The notes: generated by a model not told the origin, from the sequence alone. A stretch of DNA of 45,946 nucleotides from an uncultured Bacilli bacterium (GCA_910589335.1 CAJUTW010000006.1:1-45946), one strand, 5' to 3'; shown: positions 8,177-17,531, numbered from the stretch's first letter. Numbers and translations are program-made.

Positions 8177-10168
8177 TTATTTTAGTAAATTTTCAATTTT
8201 TTCAGCTAAAGAATTTGCATCCAATCCATATTTTTCATATACATCTTTATAATTACCACTTACACCAAAATTGTTTTGCGAAATAATATATTTTTCATTA
8301 TAAATTAAACTTGTCCATGAATATGTTGGAGAAGCTTCTACAACAATTTTTCTGACTTCTACTGGTAGAACTTTCTCAATATACTCAGTATCTTGTTTTA
8401 AAAATCTATTTAAGTTTGGCATTGAAACAACTCTAAGTTCAATTCCTTTACTCTTAAGCATTTTACTAGCTTGTAAGACCTGATGAATTTCTTCTCCACT
8501 AGAAATAATTATTCCATCTGGTTTTCTTAAAGTATCAACTAATATATAACCACCTTTTTCTACCTCATTAGCTTTTGTATATTCTAATATTGGTAAAACA
8601 TTTCTTGATAAAGTAATTGCACTAGGACCTTTTTCTTTTTCAAATATAGCCTTATATGCTCCAATTACTTCATTAGCATCAGCTGGTCTAAAAACATCCA
8701 TATTTGGTAAAGAACGTAAATATAACAGTTGTTCTACTGGCTGATGAGTAGGACCATCTTCTCCAACACTTATAGAATCATGTGTAAAAATAAATATATT
8801 TGATAAGTTCATTAATGCAGAAAGCCTCATTGCTGGTTTTAAATAATCACAAAAAGCTAAGAATGTTGAGCCATAAGCTCTAAAACCACAAAGACTTAAA
8901 CCATTCATTATAGCTCCCATCGCATGTTCTCTAACTCCAAAGAAAATATTTTTTCCTAAATAATTTTCCTTCTGAAAATCTCCACCTTCTTCAATATATG
9001 TTTTATTAGCACTAAAAAGATCAGCAGATCCTCCTAATAAACAAGATTTTTTACCTACAATAGAATTTAAAATTTTATGTGAAGTATCACGAGGTGACTC
9101 TTCTTTTGACTCTGGAGCATCATAAATTAAATCAATAAAATCTATCTTTTTATTATCATTCATAAAATAATTTAATTCGTTCTGTTCTTCAACACTTAAA
9201 TTATTTAATCTTTCTAAAAATAAATTATTTAAATTTTTACATCTTTCATTTATTAACATTTGAAAATCATCACATGTATTTTGAGATATTGTAAAAGGAA
9301 TATCACGAACACCTAACTTTTCTTTAATATTAGTTATATCTTCTTTAGTTAAAGGCATTCCATGAACTTTATTAGTTCCTTCTAATAATGAATACTTTCC
9401 AATAGTTGTTTTCATTTCTATCAAAGTCGGTTTATCACCACTTGTCTTAGCCTCACTTATAGCTTTTGAAATCATTTCAAAACTATCTCCATCTTCAACA
9501 GTTATAACATTCCAACCTTGTGATACAAAACGCATTGCAACATTATCATTAAAAGTATCGGTAATATTACCATCAAGACAAATATTGTTAGAATCATATA
9601 AAACAATCAATTTATTTAATTTTAAAGTTCCCGCTAATGATGCTGCCTCATACGATATTCCCTCCATCAAGTCACCATCACCACATAAAACATAAGTGTA
9701 ATAATCTATCAGAGCATCTTTTTCTTTATTGTATCTAGACCTTAAGTTCGCCTCAGCCATCGCTACTCCTACCGCTGTTGCAAAACCTTGACCTAAAGGG
9801 CCAGTTGTACAATCAACACCTGGAGTAACACCAAATTCTGGATGTCCTGGAGTTATAGAATCTAATTGACGAAAATTTTTTAAATCATCAATTGTTATAT
9901 CAAATCCTGCCATATAAAGAACAGCATATAATAATGCTGAGCCATGTCCAGCAGACATAATAAATCTATCTCGATTAAAAAAATTAGGATTTTTAGGATC
10001 AAATCTTAAATGATTTGCATAAAGTGCATAAAGTGCAGGAGCAGCTCCTAATACTATACCTGGATGCCCACTCTTTGCTTCATTTATCATATCAATTCCT
10101 AAACATCTAATTTGATCTATTATTTTTTTGTGATTAATTTCATTATAATCTTTTATTTCGTTTATCAT
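8177..10168 (-). CDS. tkt: Transketolase
   Basis: Thiamine-diphosphate enzyme moving two-carbon units in the non-oxidative pentose phosphate pathway, supplying ribose 5-phosphate (and so PRPP, see prs). N-terminal half: SAGHGSALLYA, TGPLGQGFATAVG and the ThDP-Mg motif GDGDLMEGISYEA with later DSNN. Middle domain: REHAMGAIMNG with the catalytic Glu, and THDSISVGEDGPTHQPVEQL. Length 663 aa is full. GGGAG lies 7 nt before the ATG, and an extended -10 promoter sits just upstream. Likely cotranscribed with the SirA-like gene and yneF. Confidence 0.97.
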   Translation of the reverse strand: MINEIKDYNEINHKKIIDQIRCLGIDMINEAKSGHPGIVLGAAPALYALYANHLRFDPKNPNFFNRDRFIMSAGHGSALLYAVLYMAGFDITIDDLKNFRQLDSITPGHPEFGVTPGVDCTTGPLGQGFATAVGVAMAEANLRSRYNKEKDALIDYYTYVLCGDGDLMEGISYEAASLAGTLKLNKLIVLYDSNNICLDGNITDTFNDNVAMRFVSQGWNVITVEDGDSFEMISKAISEAKTSGDKPTLIEMKTTIGKYSLLEGTNKVHGMPLTKEDITNIKEKLGVRDIPFTISQNTCDDFQMLINERCKNLNNLFLERLNNLSVEEQNELNYFMNDNKKIDFIDLIYDAPESKEESPRDTSHKILNSIVGKKSCLLGGSADLFSANKTYIEEGGDFQKENYLGKNIFFGVREHAMGAIMNGLSLCGFRAYGSTFLAFCDYLKPAMRLSALMNLSNIFIFTHDSISVGEDGPTHQPVEQLLYLRSLPNMDVFRPADANEVIGAYKAIFEKEKGPSAITLSRNVLPILEYTKANEVEKGGYILVDTLRKPDGIIISSGEEIHQVLQASKMLKSKGIELRVVSMPNLNRFLKQDTEYIEKVLPVEVRKIVVEASPTYSWTSLIYNEKYIISQNNFGVSGNYKDVYEKYGLDANSLAEKIENLLK

Positions 10169-10189
10169 GATAACACTCCCATCACTTTT

Positions 10190-10198
10190 ATTATATCA
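10190..10198 (-). promoter_or_regulatory. Extended -10 promoter for tkt
   Basis: TGATATAAT on the minus strand, i.e. TG-N-TATAAT, with no good -35 box. The predicted start is about 15 nt before the tkt ATG, just leaving room for the ribosome site. Confidence 0.6.
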
Positions 10199-10208
10199 TA
10201 CTAAATAT

Positions 10209-12833
10209 TTATTTATGATATCTTATTTTTTTATAGCATTCCATAACTACAAATATAATTAATCCCAAAAAGAATAATCCAAATAAATCTTTAATAGGAA
10301 TCGAAGTTGTTTTTAAAAACATTGATAATGCATCAACTTCCATAACTGCAACACCTAATAGTAAAGATCCAATAACCCCAAATAAGAAAATCAAATTACT
10401 AGTTAAAGGTACAGTAAATGCACTTTTTTTCTCACTTCGACAATTAAAAGCATGAATATTTTGAATAATAATCATAAGTGCCATAACATAACCTCGAGCA
10501 TTAAACACTTCCATGTTTACCACCTTCAATAAATAGAACCATAAAGAAAAAACAATTAAACCTATAGAAATTCCTGATATTACAATTTCTTCTATTAAAA
10601 CTTTATCAAATAAACTATCTTTAGGATCACGAGGTTTTTCTTTCATTATATCTTTTTCTGCTTTTTCAAAAGATAAAGCAAAATCTTGTATACCATCAGT
10701 TACAACATTTAACCATAAAAGTTGTATAGCTACTAAAGGCATAGGCATATCTAATATAATAGATAATACAAAAAACAACACTTCTGCAAGACCATTAGAT
10801 ATTAAAAAATAAATAATTTTACGAATATTAGAATAAGCAACTCTTCCTTCTAAGACTCCACTAACGATTGATTTAAAATCATCATCCATAACAATCATTT
10901 TAGCAGTTTCTTTAGCAATATCTGTTCCACTACCCATTGCAATACCAACATTAGCTGCACGAAGAGCAGGAGCATCATTTACTCCATCACCTGTAACCGC
11001 AACAAATTCACCTTGTCTTTTTAATGATTCTACAATTTTTAATTTTTCAATTGGAGTAACCCTAGTAAAAACCTTTTTTCTACTGACAAATTTATCAAAC
11101 TCCAATTCACCTTTATTTAAATATTTCTCTACTTCATCTCCTGTAGTTACCTCGTTAAAATCATTTGCTAATTTTATATCTTTTGCAATTTTAAAAGCTG
11201 TTAAAGGATGATCTCCTGTTATCATTAAAACATTTATCCCAGCAGTCCTACATTTTTTAATAGCAGAAACAGCTTCCTTACGTATAGGATCAATAAAACC
11301 TACCATTCCCATAAACTCTAAATTTTTAATATCTTTTTCAGTATAGACATCATTTTTAGAAATTTTTCCATTAGCAATAGCTATAACACGATATCCATCT
11401 TTTGCCAAACTCTCATTTTGTTCATTTAATTTATCTATATTAAATTCTTTCTTTAAATTAATACTCTTACAAAAAGAAGTTACAACTTCTAAAGAACCTT
11501 TAATAGTACAATAAACTTCATTATTTTTTTTATAAAATACAGCAGAATATTTATTTGCAGATTCATAAGGAATAGTTTCTAAAACCTCAATATTACCTAT
11601 ATCAACCTTCATCTTTTCTCCTAAAACAAGGAAAGCAATATCTATAGAATCTCCTATTCTTTCATCTTTAGAAAACTTAGCTTCATTATTTATAACTCCA
11701 AGAGTTGCAATTTCTTTAGCATAACTTAATTTTTCTCCAGTAACACTACCATTTACTGAATAACCAGATCCTGTAACCAAATATTCATAATCATTTGGTA
11801 ACAAAATCTTTTTAGCAGTTTGTTCATTAACTGTTAAAGTTCCGGTCTTATCACTTGCTATAACAGTACAACTTCCAAGTGACTCAACAGAATGAAGCTT
11901 TTTAGCAACTACTTTATGTTTTGCCATTTTATTAGATGCAATAGTTAAAGCCATCGTTAGTGCAAGAGGTAACCCCTCAGGCATAGCTGATACTCCTAAG
12001 GCAACAACTGATAATAATATTTCATTTAAAGGAATATTTTTACTAGCTAAAATAATAGCTATTACAATTGAAATTAAAGCAATCAATAAAGTTATTTGTT
12101 TTGAAAATTTTTCAACTCTAATAGTTAAAGGAGACTTTTCTTCTTTTGTATTATTTATTGTATTAGCAATTTTTCCTATTTCTGTATCAAGAGCAGTATG
12201 AATAACTATAGCTCTTGCTCGACCTGTAACAACACTTGTTCCAGCAAAAACTATATTTGTCTGAGAAGTAATTACACACTTTTTATTAGGAAGTAATTTA
12301 GAATCCTTTTCAACAGCTAAACTCTCACCTGTAAGAACAGACTCATCAACTGTAAAATTGTGAGACTCTATTATTCTTAAATCAGCCGATATTTTATCAC
12401 CTGATTCCAAATAAACATAATCTCCAACAACTAATTCAGTTGAATCAATTAAAATTTCTTTTCCATTTCTTTCAACCTTTACTTTTTCTTTAACTAAATT
12501 AGATAAAGCCTCAGCTGTATTAGATGCCTTTTTTTCTTGATAAGTACCCATAATTAAATCAATACTAATAATAAAAACTATTGCTAAAGCATCTATTACT
12601 TCTCCAACAATTAAAGACGCTACAATTGCAACAATTAATAATAAAACAATAGGATCAACTAACTCTTTAAAAAATATTTTAAAAATACTATCAGCCTTTT
12701 TCTTAGGTAATTCATTACTTCCATATTTTTCTATTCTTTTTTTTACTTCCCTACTAGTAAGACCATTATCACTAGTTCGAAATCTTTTAAATATCTCATC
12801 AACACTCATTGAATAATAATACTTATCTTTCAT
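10209..12833 (-). CDS. Cation-translocating P-type ATPase, Ca2+ type (P2A)
   Basis: An 874-aa integral membrane pump, probably exporting Ca2+. Order: N-terminal cation ATPase domain (residues 1-75), M1-M2, actuator with LTGES, M3-M4 with AMPEGLPLAL, phosphorylation site SDKTGTLT, nucleotide-binding domain with KGSLEVV, hinge GDGVNDAPAL, then M5-M10. Residues that bind Ca2+ in SERCA appear kept: Glu of PEGLP in M4, Asn and Glu in M5 (LISNGLAEVLFF), and Asn, Thr, Asp in M6 (NVVTDG). M6 continues as IQDFALSFE rather than LPA.ALG, so specificity could differ. It is a single-gene unit with its own extended -10 promoter. Confidence 0.92.
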   Translation of the reverse strand: MKDKYYYSMSVDEIFKRFRTSDNGLTSREVKKRIEKYGSNELPKKKADSIFKIFFKELVDPIVLLLIVAIVASLIVGEVIDALAIVFIISIDLIMGTYQEKKASNTAEALSNLVKEKVKVERNGKEILIDSTELVVGDYVYLESGDKISADLRIIESHNFTVDESVLTGESLAVEKDSKLLPNKKCVITSQTNIVFAGTSVVTGRARAIVIHTALDTEIGKIANTINNTKEEKSPLTIRVEKFSKQITLLIALISIVIAIILASKNIPLNEILLSVVALGVSAMPEGLPLALTMALTIASNKMAKHKVVAKKLHSVESLGSCTVIASDKTGTLTVNEQTAKKILLPNDYEYLVTGSGYSVNGSVTGEKLSYAKEIATLGVINNEAKFSKDERIGDSIDIAFLVLGEKMKVDIGNIEVLETIPYESANKYSAVFYKKNNEVYCTIKGSLEVVTSFCKSINLKKEFNIDKLNEQNESLAKDGYRVIAIANGKISKNDVYTEKDIKNLEFMGMVGFIDPIRKEAVSAIKKCRTAGINVLMITGDHPLTAFKIAKDIKLANDFNEVTTGDEVEKYLNKGELEFDKFVSRKKVFTRVTPIEKLKIVESLKRQGEFVAVTGDGVNDAPALRAANVGIAMGSGTDIAKETAKMIVMDDDFKSIVSGVLEGRVAYSNIRKIIYFLISNGLAEVLFFVLSIILDMPMPLVAIQLLWLNVVTDGIQDFALSFEKAEKDIMKEKPRDPKDSLFDKVLIEEIVISGISIGLIVFSLWFYLLKVVNMEVFNARGYVMALMIIIQNIHAFNCRSEKKSAFTVPLTSNLIFLFGVIGSLLLGVAVMEVDALSMFLKTTSIPIKDLFGLFFLGLIIFVVMECYKKIRYHK

Positions 12834-12890
12834 ATTAGAACACCTCTTTATATTCTTTAAATTTTTAATTTTTATATCTTTAACATATTC

Positions 12891-12899
12891 ATTATATCA
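12891..12899 (-). promoter_or_regulatory. Extended -10 promoter for the P-type ATPase gene
   Basis: TGATATAAT on the minus strand about 60 nt before the ATG; no clear -35 box. Confidence 0.6.
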
Positions 12900-12935
12900 T
12901 GTAAAAACTAAAAAATAAATTTATTAATGTTTTTT

Positions 12936-12970
12936 AAAAGAAAAAGCAGTATATTTACTACTTAGCTTTT
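12936..12970 (-). terminator. Terminator of the AAA/CYTH gene
   Basis: AAAAGC plus AGTA pair with TACT plus GCTTTT (2-nt bulge), followed by TTTTTCTTTT reading on the minus strand, about 50 nt after the stop of the 13018-14118 gene. Confidence 0.65.
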
Positions 12971-13017
12971 CCAAAAGAAAGAATTATTATTCTTATATTT
13001 TATAATTTATTAAAATT

Positions 13018-14118
13018 TTATTTTTTAAAAACTTTACATTTCTTATTCTTATTTAAATAAATATAACTATTTCTATATAATTCATTATTACTAACATCTT
13101 CTAAAACAGTTAAATAATCTGGAATAATTCTTTTTTTAGTCTTATTTGTATCTTCTATTTCAAGTAACTTTAATCCATCATCAAAGATATCTAATCTAAA
13201 GTTTTGTTCTTTATATTCAAAACAATATCTTACTTTTTTTATTGGAGTTTCATTAACAGGCATATTAGTAAAATATTCATGTTCACTAATATTTCTTTGT
13301 TTTTTTATTCTTTCATTATTAACATTTGTATCTGTTTTAACAATAAGAGAATATTTAACTTCTCCATCACATGAATTTTTACGATATATTAGTTCGCCAT
13401 TTTCTTTTGGAATAATATATTGTTCTATAGATATTTTAACAGGACTAAAATTTGCAATATTTTCTAAGTCTATATTTTCAACAAGATATTTTTCTTGATT
13501 TTGTAAAGGATATGGACGATTAAGCATTGAATAAATATTATAGATAACTTTATTTATTTTTGTTTTAAAATCAGTTTCATTACCTATAATTTTTAAATTA
13601 TCATGTAAAAGCCATGCTTCAAGAGTTTTCTTATCTCTTATACATGCTTCTTCTATGGATTCACTTCGTGCAGAATTATTATCTAAAGTATAAAACTCTT
13701 TTTTACCATTAGCAGCAGTTACAAGATGAATTACTAAATCATAAGATTTACAAACCTCAAATTGAGTTAGATTTCTTTCTTTTAATAATTCTATAAATTG
13801 TTCTTTAGTTACATAAGCTTTATCATCCATTATTCCCCTATCACATAATATAATGGTTTTCTTATCACTTTTTTTAGCTTCCTCTTCTGCATAACTTTCT
13901 AATTTTAATTGCAAATCAATTACCATTCTTTGAAATACAATATTATCTATTTTATTTTCTCCAAATGGTTTAATTCCCATATTAATAAGAATTGTAGCTG
14001 CCTCTGGAACAACTAAAACTCTATAATCTTTTTCCATAAATTCTAAAACAACCTCATCAATTGACGTAGTTTTTCCACCACATGGACCTCCAGTTAAAGC
14101 AATCTTTAAACATTTCAT
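13018..14118 (-). CDS. AAA-type NTPase fused to a CYTH-like domain
   Basis: A 366-aa two-domain cytoplasmic enzyme of unknown substrate. The N-terminal half has a Walker A GGPCGGKTTS (residues 9-18), PEAATILI, and a Walker B-like IILCDRGIMDD, as in AAA_28 kinase-like NTPases. The C-terminal half (about 220-355) has ISIEQYII, ELIYRKNSCDGEVKYSL, ERIKKQRNISEHEYF, KVRYCFEY and LKLLEIE, a pattern of CYTH triphosphate-tunnel domains in which the usual ExExK motif is degenerate. The same domain order occurs in a family of bacterial proteins and resembles plant TTM1/2. Its promoter carries an operator-like repeat. A hydrolase or kinase acting on nucleotides or inorganic triphosphate is inference. Confidence 0.8.
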   Translation of the reverse strand: MKCLKIALTGGPCGGKTTSIDEVVLEFMEKDYRVLVVPEAATILINMGIKPFGENKIDNIVFQRMVIDLQLKLESYAEEEAKKSDKKTIILCDRGIMDDKAYVTKEQFIELLKERNLTQFEVCKSYDLVIHLVTAANGKKEFYTLDNNSARSESIEEACIRDKKTLEAWLLHDNLKIIGNETDFKTKINKVIYNIYSMLNRPYPLQNQEKYLVENIDLENIANFSPVKISIEQYIIPKENGELIYRKNSCDGEVKYSLIVKTDTNVNNERIKKQRNISEHEYFTNMPVNETPIKKVRYCFEYKEQNFRLDIFDDGLKLLEIEDTNKTKKRIIPDYLTVLEDVSNNELYRNSYIYLNKNKKCKVFKK

Positions 14119-14166
14119 AAATACTCCTCTCCTGTAAGATACTATTTTATTTCTTCTTACATTTTA

Positions 14167-14196
14167 ATTATATGTGTACGTTAATACACTTGTCAA
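14167..14196 (-). promoter_or_regulatory. Sigma-A promoter with operator-like inverted repeat in the spacer
   Basis: Minus strand: -35 TTGACA (14191-14196), an 18-nt spacer, -10 TATAAT (14167-14172). The spacer holds GTGTATTAACGTACAC (14174-14189), an inverted repeat with GTGTA/TACAC arms, so a repressor bound there would block polymerase. It serves the AAA/CYTH gene. Confidence 0.75.
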
Positions 14197-14202
14197 TAAA
14201 AA

Positions 14203-14233
14203 AATAAAAAAAGATATAAAAACTAATATCTTT
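14203..14233 (-). terminator. Terminator of the 14242-15096 gene
   Basis: An 8-bp perfect stem AAAGATAT / ATATCTTT with an 8-nt loop followed on the minus strand by TTTTATTTTT. Confidence 0.8.
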
Positions 14234-14241
14234 ATATCTAA

Positions 14242-15096
14242 TTATTTATTCTTTTTAATAAAATATTTTTTACCATTAAATAAAACATCTGTATCTTCTG
14301 GATTAGCTAATGTTGCTATATATGATTCAACTAAATCCTCTAAAGATTCCATAGTATAAAACTTTTTCTCTGAAGAAGGATCTTCCATAGTAGAATCTGC
14401 TGAAGTTCTAACAAGCTCTTCATTTTGAAAATAAAATTTTACTTCTTTAGAATCTTCATAATCATATATTAAAGCTTGATTATTTTTAGGATTATTTCTT
14501 ATAAATAATCTTGCATCTTTTAAATCGCTACTTTCTTGAGTTATTTTAATTCTATTATATTCTTCTTGTGAAATATTAAAAACTCTATATGAATTTTTTT
14601 TAAAATTAGATAAAACATCATATAAAGAATAATCTGCTATTGATAAAATTTGCTTATCTTCTAAAATAACTCTTTGTTCTTTTGGTACTCTTCCAACTAC
14701 TAAATCATAGGACTCTTCATTTATTTTCTTTTCTATTGAATGAAAATCAAAACTTTGACTAATAATATTTAAAATATCAAAATTAGCACAAATTATAGCT
14801 TTTGAAAATAAATCTTTATTCATTTGTTCAACATACTCTTTAGCAGATTTAAAATCATCAAAAACCTTAAAAACAGTTTCTTTATTACCAGAAGATAACG
14901 CTTTTATTCTTTTTACTTCCTTTTCATTTACTTCAAATGGAAATAAAACTTCATAATATTTTTCTATATTTCCATCTAAAGAATTTTCACATACTTCTTT
15001 TATAACATAACATTTTGAAACTATATGTCCTATTAGCAACCCATCAGAACTTTTTATTGGCATTGCAGTATATTTAATTGGATAATTATATTTCAC
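14242..15096 (-). CDS. Hypothetical protein, 284 aa
   Basis: I do not recognise it. It starts at GTG 15094-15096, because the earlier in-frame GTG overlaps the AGAGGTG site. There is no signal peptide or membrane segment. The N-terminal part has alternating beta-type stretches (GLLIGHIVSKCYVIKEV, YYEVLFPFEV), the middle is helical, and the C-terminus contains an acidic stretch (STMEDPSSEKKFYTMESLEDLVES) before a basic tail. It has a well-formed promoter and terminator of its own. The next gene upstream (15229-16281) is also unknown and has similar composition; a shared role is possible but not shown. Confidence 0.75.
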   Translation of the reverse strand: MKYNYPIKYTAMPIKSSDGLLIGHIVSKCYVIKEVCENSLDGNIEKYYEVLFPFEVNEKEVKRIKALSSGNKETVFKVFDDFKSAKEYVEQMNKDLFSKAIICANFDILNIISQSFDFHSIEKKINEESYDLVVGRVPKEQRVILEDKQILSIADYSLYDVLSNFKKNSYRVFNISQEEYNRIKITQESSDLKDARLFIRNNPKNNQALIYDYEDSKEVKFYFQNEELVRTSADSTMEDPSSEKKFYTMESLEDLVESYIATLANPEDTDVLFNGKKYFIKKNK

Positions 15097-15157
15097 TTTT
15101 ATCACCTCTAATTATTATTCTAATTATTAACTATAATTAACCTCTTCTGGACTTAAG

Positions 15158-15186
15158 ATAATATCATAAAATTCTTATATAATCAA
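15158..15186 (-). promoter_or_regulatory. Promoter of the 14242-15096 gene
   Basis: Minus strand: TTGATT (15181-15186), 17-nt spacer, TATTAT (15158-15163) with an upstream TGA giving an extended -10. Confidence 0.7.
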
Positions 15187-15219
15187 GAAAAAAAACACTT
15201 AAAAAATAATAAAAGTGTT
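15187..15219 (-). terminator. Terminator of the 15229-16281 gene
   Basis: A 7-bp stem AACACTT / AAGTGTT with a 12-nt loop and a following run of T on the minus strand. Confidence 0.75.
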
Positions 15220-15228
15220 CAATATATT

Positions 15229-16281
15229 TTATTTAAATGATCTTTTTACATTATCAATAGAAGTACCTGATATTTCTTCACCTGTTAAATATGCTTTTAA
15301 CTTATCTTCACCTATAATATGCATAAGCTGTTCTTGTAATTCAGAATTATACTCAATTATTCTTGAAATAGCCGTACTATTTTCACCACGTAATACTAAA
15401 GCTCCTTTATGACTATAAATAAATGGTTTAATCTTAGAATCACTAAAATTAATAGTATACATAAAATTATTATCTTTAAAGAAATAAGCATCTCCATTTC
15501 CAACACAATCAATTGCATCTAGTAAAACAGCCGACTCCCTAGTAGACCATAAATCACATTTTGATGGATAATTGCCAATTGGAATGTGTTTATCTGGCAT
15601 TATTTCATAAGAAATATTTTTCTCATCTAATAAATTAGTAATATACTCTTTAACTTCCAAAGAATTTGCTTTCTTACTCATAATATTTACTCTTTGTAAA
15701 GCAACTAATCTACTATCATATAAATTAATACCGTTTTGAAGATCTTCTAATGTATAAGATTTATCAGTAAAAAGAATAAAACCATCCCAAATAAATCTTA
15801 TATCTCTTTTATTTCCTTCAATAATATTTGAATTAAATCCATTATCAAAAAAACAAAAACATTTCTTTCCTTCCATACCTTCAAAAGAATAATTTATTTG
15901 TTCAACATTTCTTACTGAAAAAAAATCAGGTAACTTATTAGCTTCATAATAAGGAATTTCATCCCTACTTTTTAAATCTAAAAATTGATTAATTAAATCT
16001 AATTGGTATTCAACAGTATATTTATTATCTGCACTCAAACTACTCTCTAACAAAGATTTAACTTCATCTAAATCAAAAGAAGCTTCAATTACACTTAAAA
16101 GATTAGTAATTCTTTCTAATTCTCTTAAATTATTTTTTTCTTTTAAAGTTGCTACTCCATAAACATTCATACAAGCAGCCTCTCTTTGTTCATATCTTTC
16201 GTACAACGGTTGTAATTCTTTAATTAAATTACATCTTTTTAGCGTTAAAAATTCAATAAACTCTATTTTATTTTTTTCCAT
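15229..16281 (-). CDS. Hypothetical protein, 350 aa
   Basis: Not recognised. ATG follows AAAGGA at good spacing. The first about 110 residues are strongly helical and charged (possible coiled coil around LKEKNNLRELERITNLLSV). The rest looks mixed alpha/beta, with FCFFDNGFNS, IRFIWDGFILFTDKSY and ALVLRGENSTAISRIIEY as the most distinctive stretches. No membrane segment, no catalytic motif I can name. It is monocistronic by its own terminator and lies divergently from the glycerophosphodiesterase gene. Confidence 0.75.
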   Translation of the reverse strand: MEKNKIEFIEFLTLKRCNLIKELQPLYERYEQREAACMNVYGVATLKEKNNLRELERITNLLSVIEASFDLDEVKSLLESSLSADNKYTVEYQLDLINQFLDLKSRDEIPYYEANKLPDFFSVRNVEQINYSFEGMEGKKCFCFFDNGFNSNIIEGNKRDIRFIWDGFILFTDKSYTLEDLQNGINLYDSRLVALQRVNIMSKKANSLEVKEYITNLLDEKNISYEIMPDKHIPIGNYPSKCDLWSTRESAVLLDAIDCVGNGDAYFFKDNNFMYTINFSDSKIKPFIYSHKGALVLRGENSTAISRIIEYNSELQEQLMHIIGEDKLKAYLTGEEISGTSIDNVKRSFK

Positions 16282-16411
16282 ACTTTATTCCTTTCTCTTT
16301 CCTATAATATTATCAAACAAATTAATTTTCATCAACTGATTACAAAGTATTTATATAATAGTTAAATATAATTTAATTTTTTAAAAAGCTTAAATATATT
16401 ATTAATAACTA

Positions 16412-16420
16412 TGTTAAAAT
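16412..16420 (+). promoter_or_regulatory. Extended -10 promoter for the glycerophosphodiesterase gene
   Basis: TGTTAAAAT on the plus strand, about 18 nt before the chosen ATG. Transcription from here would start after the upstream in-frame ATG at 16411, which excludes that codon. Confidence 0.5.
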
Positions 16421-16437
16421 ATAAAAAGAGGTGTCTT

Positions 16438-17136
16438 ATGAAAATAAATGGAAATATTATCGCTCATAGAGGAGTACACGACAATAAAAAAACTCCAGAA
16501 AATTCTTTAGAAGCTTTTCAAAAAGCAATAGAATATAATTATCCAATCGAACTTGATGTTCAACTTACTAAAGATAATATTTTAGTAGTTTTTCATGATT
16601 TCACATTAACAAGAATGACTAAAAATACAAACTATATTCAAGATACAAACTATCAAGATATTAAAGATTTAAAACTTTTAAATACAAATGAAAAAATTCC
16701 AACTCTAAAAGAAGTTCTAGAGCTTGTTGATAATAAACTTCTTATAGATATTGAAATAAAAAATACAAATAAAATAAAGGAAACGTGTGATATCTTAATA
16801 AATGAATTAAAAAACTATTCTAATTATATTATAAAATCTTTTAATCCAAGAATAGTAAAATACTTAAAAACAAACTATAAAGAATTAGAAGTAGGATTAT
16901 TAATTACAGATAAATCTAATAATTTTTTATATAATAAACTTCTAAAAAGTAATTTTATTTTAAAATACTGTAATCCTGACTTTTTAGCTATTTCAAAAAC
17001 TTTATTAGATAATAAGAAATTTAGAAAACTATCTAAAAGTATCCCTACTCTTATCTGGACAATAGAAGATAAAAAAGAAATTATAGATAATAATTTAATT
17101 TATATTTGTAACAATTTACCATATATAAATTTTTAA
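16438..17136 (+). CDS. Glycerophosphodiester phosphodiesterase
   Basis: Hydrolyses glycerophosphodiesters to glycerol 3-phosphate and an alcohol, recycling phospholipid or teichoic-acid breakdown products. GDPD family motifs are present: IAHRGVHDNKKTPENSLEAF with the catalytic His and metal-binding Glu, PIELDVQLTKDNILVVFHD with the second His, and IDIEIK. The C-terminus has PTLIWTIEDKKE, the usual position of the TWTVN-type strand. At 232 aa, with no signal peptide, it is a cytoplasmic type. ATG 16438 has AGAGG upstream; the frame is open nine codons further but lies in the promoter. It is one of only three long genes here on the plus strand. Confidence 0.93.
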   Translation: MKINGNIIAHRGVHDNKKTPENSLEAFQKAIEYNYPIELDVQLTKDNILVVFHDFTLTRMTKNTNYIQDTNYQDIKDLKLLNTNEKIPTLKEVLELVDNKLLIDIEIKNTNKIKETCDILINELKNYSNYIIKSFNPRIVKYLKTNYKELEVGLLITDKSNNFLYNKLLKSNFILKYCNPDFLAISKTLLDNKKFRKLSKSIPTLIWTIEDKKEIIDNNLIYICNNLPYINF

Positions 17137-17141
17137 AAACA

Positions 17142-17487
17142 TTATTGTTTTCTTTTTATTTTATGAGAAATAGTATACGAACCTAATTCACCTGTTTCAG
17201 AAACACCAATAATAAATTGATTCGCCATAATACTTTGTGGCAACTCCATTTTATTTATCAAATCATATGCTTCTTAATACTATTAGTATTATTATCCATA
17301 AATAATGTTGTATGATATTTATAATCTAAATCATATTCACGTAATATTACATTATATTTTTCTAATAAAAGATTATTTAAATCATCATGAACTTTTAACT
17401 AATATAAGTATAATATAAATTATCAAAATTGTTCGCTTGTTTTAGTTTTTCCTTTATAGTATAATTTTTATTAGGAAATACTAAACT
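17142..17487 (-). pseudogene. Remnant of a 2'-5' RNA ligase-like (2H) phosphoesterase
   Basis: Several short frames on the minus strand join into one protein. From the 5' side: VFPNKNYTIKEKLKQANNF then NLYYTYIS and a stop; after a frame change VHDDLNNLLLEKYNVILREY, DLDYKYHTTLFMDNNTNS and a stop; after another frame change AYDLINKMELPQSIMANQFI, IGVSETGELGSYTISHKIKR and the natural stop at 17142. The HTTL motif fits the second HxT motif of 2H phosphoesterases. At least two frameshifts are present and the N-terminal half, with the first HxT motif, is absent: the frame fades where toxin locus A begins. Clearly dead. Confidence 0.7.
17437..17465 (+). promoter_or_regulatory. Promoter of toxin mRNA, locus A
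   Basis: TTGTTT (17437-17442), 17-nt spacer, TATAAT (17460-17465); predicted start near 17472. Spacing and downstream bases (AGGAAATACT) match the promoter of locus B. Confidence 0.75.
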
Positions 17488-17498
17488 GTTGAGTACTT

Positions 17499-17523
17499 GC
17501 CTCCAACTTATGAGAAAGGAGGC
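17499..17523 (+). promoter_or_regulatory. Hairpin masking the ribosome site of toxin A
   Basis: GCCTCC (17499-17504) can pair with GGAGGC (17518-17523), which contains the Shine-Dalgarno sequence AAAGGAGG 9 nt before the ATG. Translation would need this stem to open. The left arm overlaps a 14-nt segment (17488-17501) that can instead pair with the 3' UTR (17667-17680). Confidence 0.7.
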
Positions 17524-17531
17524 TTGATATT

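Noticed and set aside
15215..15412. A 65-codon plus-strand frame
   Set aside because: Antisense to the end of the 15229-16281 gene, without a ribosome site.
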